Positions 41,935 to 61,479 of a stretch of 64,000 bases of DNA are shown here, piece after piece. Within the stretch, counting starts at the first letter, position 1; each line of letters begins with the position of its first letter. The DNA is taken from contig NC_058496.1 of assembly GCF_020382885.2 (NCBI RefSeq), positions 786,001-850,000 of the forward strand. The letters are read 5' to 3'. The notes under the pieces were generated by a model. It saw only the letters and a list, made by a program, of their open reading frames with translations. It made no database searches and was not told where the DNA came from. A program made the translations under genes and the position numbers. Source of the DNA: Scatophagus argus (taxonomy: Eukaryota > Chordata > Actinopteri > Scatophagidae).

Positions 41935-43546
41935 ATGGAGGATGTGGTTCTGCACTACCAGGCTGGATCAGCTGCTGGGCTCAGCTCTCTGTTGGAGAGG
42001 ACAGAGAAGCTTCTGGAGTCTTTCCCCTGCCGGACTCCCCCGCCCTTCACCCCCTGGTTCCCCACTGCTGCAGACCTCCATCTGCCCATTAGACCTGCCA
42101 GAGCAGCTCCCGTCATCACCTGCTCAGGGGATTTCCTCTGTGAGATCAGGCCACTCACTCACACAGCACTGACCAAACCACAGAATCCTGAGGTTGATGG
42201 ACTTGTTGCTGAAAGACCTCGTGATTGTCTTCATGCAGAAATGACACAACCACCACACGAAAATCCACGAAAACTCAAAGCTGACTTCTCAGAAACCCCA
42301 AAGCATCTCCTCGCAGTCTCGCTCTTTAACCACCCAGAGAGAGACGTCCGCAGACTGTCCCCTGAAAAAGACAAAGATGGCTTCCCTGTCACAGACTCGC
42401 CGGTCAAACGGTCCTGGAGCATCTTTACACAGAAACGAGTTGTGCTGCAGAGCTCCCAGTCCATGTCCAAGCAGTTTCACCACCTGGTGTCCACCCACAG
42501 CCTCCACCTCCGCCAGAGGGCCAAGTGGGTGATCAGTCAGCACAACTGTGGGGCAGCGCGGGACATCGAACAGGTCAGCCAGTCAACTCATTTACAACAT
42601 ATAACACACTCAGCAAAGTGGAAGCTCACACACACACTTATTGTGTTACTGATGTTACACCAGAGCTTCAGTGGTCGCTGCTGGCGTCGCTGCTGCATTG
42701 CATGGTGGGATATTTATCCCAGCATAGTGACCACAGCTCACAGGCTGAAACAGTATGCACTCGTCTCTCAGAAAACTCTCCTCGTGAATCCATGAACTTG
42801 TGACATGAAGGTCTGCTGGGTCCTGCAGCTGTGTGACACTCAGCTGTGTCCACGCAGATCAGAGATCAGCTGGTGGGAATGCAGGGTAAATGCTGACATC
42901 TCCGTTTGGGCTTTGTGTTGCTGTTTCTGTGGATCTTTATCTTGTTTTTCCACTGTGCTCAGGACCTCCTCAGCTGATCTCAGTGTCGACTTACAGCAAG
43001 TTTTATCTGACCTGCTGGAGCTGCAGCCATCAGCGCAGTGACGGAAAATTAAATGAAATGAAATTAGTTAGTATTCTGACAACAGACAAATCATTTAGTT
43101 GTTTTTGAAGGAAAAAATACCAAAAGGCTTTCAGAGTCTCAGAGGTGGAAATAATCGCATACTGAATATTTCTATGAACATTTCTTCTGTTTTATTGTAG
43201 TGAATCAGCTGGATTTTGATGTGTAGCTCGATTTCTCATTTGTAATTCTTTTTTTTTGTGAAACATCATGAATGTGACAGGTGACTGCACACCTTCCTGT
43301 CTCATTTCAACTTTGCTTCATCTTCACCTGCCTCCTCTGCAGGTGTGGCGGGCTGTGAGCCGGGCCGTCCGGAGCTCCAGGTTACCGACGTGTAACGCCA
43401 ACATCCAGAGGGAGCGGGCGGAGGTCTGGGTGTTCTGCGACGTCCTCCACTGCGAGCAGGTGGGACGCCTCCTGAAAGACGAGCTGCAGCTGTCGGGGAG
43501 GATCAGCCTGTCGGTCGTCAGACTGGGAAACATCTTCAGCATGTAG
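41935..43546 (+). CDS. shld3: Shieldin complex subunit 3 (2 coding exons)
   Basis: SHLD3 recruits REV7 (MAD2L2) and bridges 53BP1-RIF1 to shieldin, which limits end resection at double-strand breaks and favours end joining. Coding exons are 41935-42573 and 43343-43546 (phase 0 junction, GTCAGC donor, CTGCAG acceptor), giving 280 residues; human is 250. The N-terminal half matches the family in VVLHYQAG, FTPWFPT and LPIRPARAAPVI, the last lying in the REV7-binding region. The C-terminal exon carries LPTCNANIQRERAEVWVFCD and ends RLGNIFSM, very close to the mammalian C-terminus. The middle is poorly conserved and polar. In the REV7-binding stretch, a proline present in human (PLRPKRSPP) is Ala here (PIRPARAAP). 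Confidence 0.9.
42574..43342. other. Intron of shld3
   Basis: A 769-bp intron with no recognised element. It ends in a T-rich tract and CTCTGCAG. An open frame continues past the donor to 42795, but it has no similarity to the family and the spliced form restores the conserved C-terminus. Confidence 0.7.
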
Positions 43547-44066
43547 AAGATCTGCAGCTGGAAACAGTGTGCGTGATCTCAGGTTTTCAAACATGTCTGC
43601 AGGCCCTGATTGTCCATAAGGAGCAAACATCAACCCCACAGGAGGAATCCCGGTCGTGTTCTGCTCCCAGGCCACTGTTTAGTTAAAGACCAGCTTCAGA
43701 AACCAGGATACTCCAAAACCTGACCAGAACCAGATACCACTGCGCGTGTAAACACACTAAATGTGGAAGTTAGGGAGTGAATGAATGTGTGTGTGGACTT
43801 TTTGTAATCACGTGATGAAACATTTTAACAGAAATTCAGCAAACAGAATTCATAAGCTGATTCTGATTCTGAAAAAGCTGTAAACAGAGTGTACATTTTC
43901 TAAATAGTCTGTGATTTTTACTTCATTCATATTTTATACAAATCATTAATGAACCGATGGAACCATCAAACAGATATATATTTTTTCAGGCTGTAATGTA
44001 TATTTATGAATTTAAGAGCAAGTGGTTGTGTGCGCCTTGAAGATTTTGTCATCAGACTGTGGTGTA

Positions 44067-44072
44067 AATAAA
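44067..44072 (+). terminator. Candidate poly(A) signal of shld3
   Basis: AATAAA lies about 520 nt past the stop codon and is followed by a GT-rich stretch, as expected for a cleavage site. Confidence 0.6.
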
Positions 44073-44213
44073 GGTTGTAATATTTTTAATTGTGTGCTGT
44101 GATGGATGGGCAGTTCTGCATGTGACTTCAGCTTGTTCTGGAAAAGCTGCAGCAGCAGTCACATGATGGAGTCACCCTGCTTTTCACTGACACAGAAAAA
44201 AAAACTGGCGCCC

Positions 44214-44218
44214 ACACA

Positions 44219-44255
<37 letters not shown>

Positions 44256-44337
44256 ACTCACACACTCACACACAGACAGCCATTTTCAAAGACTGCTGCT
44301 TGTGTAAGACCTGAATAAATGAGGACAGCCCCCCACA

Positions 44338-44369
<32 letters not shown>

Positions 44370-44370
44370 T
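44214..44370. repeat. Two (CA)n microsatellites
   Basis: CA runs at about 44214-44274 and 44340-44369 are separated by 65 bp of nonrepetitive sequence. Confidence 0.9.
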
Positions 44371-44876
44371 CTTTTGTTGCCATGGTCCCCTGTCTTGACA
44401 GCCGTACTGCACTGCACTAAAAATCTAGGTTACAGGATGTGACGTCGGTGCCCTGCCTCCCTGCCCAGCTGTAATCGGCTTTAATCTCTTAAATCCTTGT
44501 TTATTGCCTGTTAAGGTATACGAACTACGTAATCTAAAGAGAATGTTTTAGAAAAATTAGAAAGTCGCGTTTAGATTTTTAAGCACCGTTTCCAAATGTT
44601 AACGGAATATGTCGGGGTGCTCTGTACGGCGCATTAATTTTGCAACGCATTTTCCAGAGAGTTTTATTTTGAAAGGTACCTGGAACTTCGGTCTGGTCAA
44701 TTCCTCTTGCTTTCCATTGTTATGTACTGCATTATAGCTCAGGTTTGTTAAAGTAGAATATGTAAAAAAAATGTAACTTGTATGTTTATTTTAACACGTC
44801 GGCATCGTTTAAAGCGAAACTTTGTTTGAATTGTTTGTTTTACACGATAAAACCTACTTTACTGTGACGGTCAACA

Positions 44877-45090
44877 CCGGAAATGCTTGTACATTTTGCT
44901 AGCTTGATGCCAGTAGAGCTGCTGAAATTCAGACGGGCTGAGCCACGAGTGTCTTCATCTTGAAAATAATCGATAAAAATAGCCGAGTATTCCAGTTTGG
45001 AGGACACCTGGACATCGTTTGTGCTCGCTGCTTTACGATGGTGTCCCCTGTTCGCTCCGCTGGAGGTTTTAATCGGTGATAAATTAAAAG
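44877..45090 (+). other. pik3r1: Probable pik3r1 promoter and untranslated first exon
   Basis: An ETS-like CCGGAAAT motif (44877-44884) is followed about 200 bp later by an AAAG/GTGAGTCG donor at 45090. Joined to an acceptor such as the GAGCAGCAG before 47094, it would give a noncoding first exon, as in other vertebrate pik3r1 genes. The transcription start is not determined. Confidence 0.4.
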
Positions 45091-45743
45091 GTGAGTCGTT
45101 GAAGCGAGTGGCACAAGCTAGCAGGCTAAGCTAGCGCTGGCATTCATTGTGGTTTCCCGTTTCCTGGAGGGATTCGGTGTGTCTGGGCTTCATGTCTGTG
45201 CCGTTATGACGCCTTTTTACTACGTTTTGGATTGTTTGCATGACGACTGAGTTTAGAGGAGGATAAAACGCTACGTCCTGCTGTGTTTGTTTCATCGCTG
45301 CAAGTCGGAAAGTACCTCAAATGTTCAATGTGAGCCGTTTTTTCCTTGTTCTGCTTACCGAAAACCTGCTCAAAACTCCGCTTGTTTTCTGTGCAGCTCA
45401 TCAGAAATCAGTAAAAGACGCGTATTTAAAGCTACCGTCTGAGACTCCTTCAGATCACATCCAGTCTGTTTGTCCTGAAACTACCAGTTAATTGTTTTTA
45501 GTTCTGAAAATGAATTAGCTTGAAGTTTGATTATCAATTACTGATTGAAATAGTTTAAAGTCATGTCAGCAACTATCGGTTATTTTAACTGATCCATTTT
45601 TAAAATCGATGATGGTGTGATTAATGAACTCAGCCGTCACTGTTGGGGATTTTGTCTCGAAGCAGCTGATTTCCTGCTGATGGACCGACATGTCAGACAT
45701 GTCAGTCAGGACGGACTTTGACTCTTGCTGCTTCACAGCATGA

Positions 45744-45832
<89 letters not shown>

Positions 45833-47102
45833 CAGATCGAGCACACTAACTGACATCAGACCAGGGAAACATGACGCCTGTGGTCACTTTATGAGGCTCA
45901 CACCAGCTGTACCAGCTGTCGGTCTGCTGATGTTCAGCCTCACGAGTGATTTTGGTTCGTTTTGGGAAAAGTGTCAGTGGGGAAGAGTTTTTAGATGAGA
46001 AGTCAAGCCGTCCTGCTCTTAAGGGAAAAGCCAAACAACCAGTCTGCCTGCTTAATGTTTATGTTTCTTCATGTTCTCTGCTGTGATGTTATCAGCATCA
46101 TATCGCCTGATAAACACCTTTAAAGGAATGTCAGCGTCAGCTCAAAGCGATCCTTTGTGCCCGTAAGACGACGTGCAGGCTGTTGGCTCAGTCCTCTCGT
46201 TTCGCCCAGTGAATGTGCCCGTCAGCATCAGCCGCTGGGCCACCGTGAGCAGACGTGATGAGGAGTGAACGTCAGATTTAATTATTTTTTGTTTGATTCA
46301 GGTCTTAACTTCTCTGGTCTCACTCTGTGACAGCCCTTCATGTCAGACACTGAAGGTTTGTCTCTGACTAACTTCTGGTTTTCTTGGTGTGTTAAGTGTG
46401 TTTGAGTCCTGATCAACAGTCCTGAACCCAAAGACTCTTCGTTGGCTGTTAGAAGCAACAGCAGCAAATCCTGACGTTTAAGAAGCTGCAAAAAGCAGAC
46501 ATTTGACTGAAACTTTTCATCACTCATCAAAGACGATGACGATTCATTTTCTGTTTGGTCAGTCGACTGATGGTTGTCTTGATGAGGGTTGGTGGACCAT
46601 TTGAACCCTTTAGAGCTGCAGTTGTTGATTATTTTTCTTGTTGATTAATGTGATGATTTTTATTCAGTGATGAAAAATGTCCTGTTTTGTCCAAAACCCA
46701 AACTGACGATGAACTGATCGACCCTCCGATGAGCCGATCGCATGTTTCAGCCCTTCATGTTACCTGTCACCTGCTGTTTCCTCCCGCTTGGCGCTAAACT
46801 TTGCCCTACTCTCGTCTCACAGGCCGTCACCTCCACAGATGTGGCCTCTACCTCTTCTGAGACTCCTGTTCATGAACGGCGAGGACACTTCGACTGGGCG
46901 GCTGTGGCTCGGCCTGGAGGGATGACAGGACATTAGCAGACATGGAGACAGGAGAGACACGTAGACGGCTGCACACGTCCGTTAGTCTCAATTCCGCACA
47001 TTAGTTCCACTCAGGACAAGAGAAAATTCTATTTTCTTATTTTTGTATTCAGAGCTGTTATTGTTAGATATTGTGAAGCCATAGTGAGCAGCAGGCGTCA
47101 CG
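45091..47102. other. 5' intron of pik3r1
   Basis: The only clear element is a GT microsatellite with one TTGT interruption at about 45745-45832. A segment with an acceptor-like ACAG near 46823 could be an additional untranslated exon. Confidence 0.4.
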
Positions 47103-57451
<10,349 letters not shown>

Positions 57452-58801
57452 CCCGCCCACTTCCTCCTCATTCATGCTGTCATCGTAGACCTGCAGCAGA
57501 CCCAGTTTACGCCATCACCCCCGCCCCCCACCAGACGGTTCCGCATGCCACCTGATCACATGACACGTTTAAGGCTCTGTGCGATAACATGGCGCAGCAG
57601 CAGCAGCACCTGGACCGTCAGGAGTCTGTCCTGACGGTCTGTCCAGGTGCTGCAGGCCACAGTGGATCCAAAAGCAGTCCAGGACACTGAAGATGAAGCT
57701 CATTGACGAGTTCAGTGCTTTGTCACATCCTGTAATAATGGTTAACATTTCAAACAGATATTTTACTGTGAAAGTCATCACATGGAGCTTCAACTTCCTG
57801 TGAGGCTCCACCCGATAGAAAAGATTCAGAGACTCCATTTAAATTACTGCAGTGAAAAATATCGTCCAGTGATGCCAAACGCAGACATCAGAGACGACTT
57901 GGATGCCTGAGGTCACGAAACAAAGAGCTTCAAGCTAAAACATTCAGATGTTATGCATTTCCTGTTTGGTATCGTTCAGGCTAATTCACCTCGGCGACAC
58001 TTGGAACACGAGCTGCAGCTTCATCAGGAGTTCGCTGCACAGACTGTCAGGTCAGAAGGGCAGCGACACTGAAGACCTGAACCACCATGAAAGCTTCGGG
58101 CTCGTCCCAAACGTGTCCCATGTGATCACGTGACCAACGTGTTCGGGGTTTCCGTTTCCTGCCTGTGGAGAAACGCGCTGCTGAGCTGTCGGACGTCACT
58201 GGAGGTCAGAGCCGGTCTGAGCTGACGAATCAGATCTGGGCCGGACTCTGAGGCTGATGACGATGATGCTGATTGAGTCAAAGGCTGACAATCCAGAGAG
58301 ACTTTTCTTTTGAACACTGTGAGTGACTGAACGAGGTTTAAAAGGAGGGCAAATCGACTGACCCCCGTTTTCATCCAAAGACTGGACCCCCTCGCACCAC
58401 CAGAACCCCATCAGCGGTGTTTTCCTGTTCCCTCAGGTGGATGACTCTTATGTTCTTTGATTTCATTAAACATCCGTCAGCACAAAGTCCATGAAGAATT
58501 GCTCACTGCATCAAAACAAAACCGGATCGACTCAGAATCTGCCTCGAGACGCTCGTCTTTTCTTTGTTTTGTTTTTGTGCTGACACGATCAGATCCAGGA
58601 GGACTGGAGGAAGTCTGATTATTTCACCCGTTGTCATGGTAACCACCCGCTAACTTCCTGAACTTTGGACCCTGATCCGTTTTTTCTCGCTCTTATTTAC
58701 TGGTTTTTCATTCCAACGTTAGTGAACACAAACCAAAATCTGTAATGTTGGATGTTAAGAAGGCATGAACAGCTGACTGTTTAAGAACTCTGACCAATAA
58801 A
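57452..58801 (+). other. pik3r1: 3' untranslated region of pik3r1
   Basis: About 1.35 kb from the stop codon to an AATAAA at 58796-58801. A (CAG)n stretch with a nearby complementary segment (CTGGACCGTCAGGAGTCTGT and GACGGTCTGTCCAG, about 57608-57648) could form a stem. No open frame of interest is present. Confidence 0.55.
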
Positions 58802-58939
58802 ACAGTTTGTCTGAATGTCTGAGGACGTCTTTATGCCACAACAAACCTTTAGTTCAAATAATCCACAGAAAACGTTGAAAAGTTCAGGGAAACAAACAGA
58901 CATTTGCTTCCTTCCTGCAGTGAACAGCTGATCAGCCTG

Positions 58940-58972
<33 letters not shown>

Positions 58973-61479
58973 AGTCATGTCATACTTGAGATTTGTGTAC
59001 TGATGATTCATGTAAGCCCTCAGTTTTGATTGTAAGTTTGTCTCCATTGCTGATTAATCTGTCAATAATTCATCACTTAGAAAGTTTTCAAATCCAAAAG
59101 CAACAGTCAGTCTGTCAGTTATTCTCCCAGTCATTCAAATTACCAGAAAAGGAAGTGAAACATACTTTAAAAAGTTTATTTTTATTCAGAGTAACTGCTT
59201 AAAAAGTGTTTAAATGTGCTGTTGAGCCGCCTGACTCCTCGTGAACAACAGACGGACATCAGCGTCCGCCATCCGTCGTCTGATCCAGCTGATCTCGAGT
59301 GGGGAATTGGTTCAGATCCAACCAAATCAAACAAAACAAACTGACATCAAAGTTCAGTCTGTGGAAACTTCCAGTACAAACAGAACAGAAATGCTCTGAG
59401 AGCCCTGAGGAACTGCAGTTTAAAACCGTCTAACGCAGTTCATGCAGCTGCACCTGAACTCAGTTTAACGTGACGAACAGCTCAACAGTGTGGAAACTGA
59501 TGTGCTTCTCACAGACAAACAAGTAAACACACGACAACCTGCTGTAATCACATGAAATCAGTTCTTATTTGGGGGCATCGTCACTGCATTGGATTCATTT
59601 CAGATGTTCAGATAGATCTCAGGGGGTTTCCAGGTGCTTTCAGCCGTCAGGACCCAAAGCCTGGAGGTGTGGAGCTCATGAAGTTCATCATGCTGGGAGT
59701 CTGAACCCGTTCCCTCTGCACACGGGGATGAGGTCCACTGGATGTTCACCAGAGGTCATCCAACAGGGTTTTCTCCATCACAAATCATTTTTCTGTGTTT
59801 GCTGTACGTTTTTAGATGTGTGTGTGTGTGTGTGTCTGCGCACCGATGGCCCAGAGACAAACAGAAGGATGTTCAGATGAAAGCTGCCTTCGTTCACGTG
59901 GTTCCTGGTGATGATCTCATCGCAGACGTCCACTTGAACCAGTTGTGGGCCACGTTACGTACGTTCTGCAGCGTGGACCTCAGAGGACAGGTAACTGTTT
60001 TCATATGTGGAACTTAGTGAGGTAAGTTTGTTCAATTTCAATTTTTAGACGTGTATCTCAAAAGATGAATATTTGCCAGTAATTTGAATCAACTCAATCT
60101 GCCAAACTCTGTGACCTGAGAGCCCGTCTGGGTGAGACCGGCCCGGGACTCGTCTGTGACGTGTAATGAGGAATGAAACACCTGGTCAAACACTAAACAC
60201 ACCTTAAGGCTGACAAGCGTGATTAGCACATTCGCTCTGCTCGGGTGGAGGGGTCGACTCTGTGAACAGTGAAGCTTTAAATGAGGCACCAACTACTTCA
60301 CCAACATATTAATTAGCTGGTTGGATCAGCTGTTGGAGCTTAGTGGGTTTGCATGACTTGAGCTGAGTGTTTTCACCACCATTTCAGTATGAGGTTTTCA
60401 GCTCGTCTGAATCTGATGGTACTGAACTGGGTCTCCTGCTGCAGGTCTTTGAACAGCTTCCTCCTTTGTCATCGTCACTTATTTTTGAAATTACATTTTT
60501 GTTCTTGGAGAGAGTAAAGTACTGTTGGGTACTTAATACATGACCTGCTACTGCACTTTTACTTCACCAAAAACCGTCAAGAGTCAGTGAGGGAGCGAAT
60601 CTGAAATAAATGTGTCAACACAAGCATTGATTTGAGTGATTTTATTTCCTAATCAATCAAAAGGTTCTTAAAATAATGTGATTTGATATGATTACAAATC
60701 ATTGGAGTGCTGTAACAGTTAAATGAGTGTGGCTACATTGTTAATGTCCAAAATGTTTAAATCAAATCATAACATGATTTTAATAATGTAAAAGTGAAGT
60801 TAGTGTTAAGTAGAAGCTGAGTAGCTTCACGTGAGATGATTATATGTACACATAACTGACTGATAATGTGCAAATTCCAGAAATTTGGCACTTAATTCTT
60901 CAATTCAGTTAAACTCAACAATTTAAATGTCAGTAGATTTGCTGTCTGAAACTGTTCCACAGAGCACATTGGACTGATTGCGTGGCAGGTATTTTGACTC
61001 GTCACTGCAGGAAAAACCAGATGGACAACTGGACTGGACAGCCGGACCTCCGTTAAGTAAAATGCAGCAGTTACGAATTTACCTGTGAGTTTCCTGTTGT
61101 AACGTGTCAAAGTGCCTGTGCAACCTGCTCACTGTGTGCTGGAGCTCCACAGCGACAGCCATGACTCACTGATGATGGACCCAAATCACAAGACGAAGAC
61201 TCAGGACGTGGTCTAAAATCCATCCATTTTCTATACCGCTGGAGCCTATCCCAGCTGACGACGGGCGAGAGGCGGGGTTCACCCTGGACTGGTCGCCAGT
61301 CAATCACAGGGCCAACACACAAAAAATTGCAAACCACATGTGATTAATGAAACAGAAATGACTCTGAGACACCATGTGCTGCAGCGCCACATAACCCTAC
61401 ATGGCATCAGCCATCATGGAAGTGGATTCTGCATCAACTTTTGTTTCCGTTTGTTCCCGTGTCTTCTGTTCCTGTGCCA
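58802..61479. other. Intergenic region between pik3r1 and the RTX-repeat gene
   Basis: The region holds a GT microsatellite (58941-58971), a short GT run (59819-59836), MITE-like words at 60490-60560 and a fish dispersed repeat at 61216-61315. A 38-codon exon-like segment with a donor lies on the plus strand at 59878-59993, but I do not recognise it. It should also contain the 3' untranslated region of the minus-strand RTX gene. No clear poly(A) signal for that gene was seen close to its stop. Confidence 0.5.
61216..61315. mobile_element. Teleost dispersed repeat fragment
   Basis: The words CATCCATTTTCTATACCGCT, GGAGCCTATCCCAGCTGACG and CCTGGACTGGTCGCCAGTCA are a very widespread repeat in fish genomes. 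It lies only about 165 bp downstream of the RTX-gene stop codon, which ties that gene to a fish chromosome. Confidence 0.8.

Noticed and set aside
42574-42795. Extension of the shld3 first exon to a stop at 42793-42795 as the true protein end
   Set aside because: The extension is unlike the family, whereas splicing to 43343 restores the conserved C-terminus ending IFSM.
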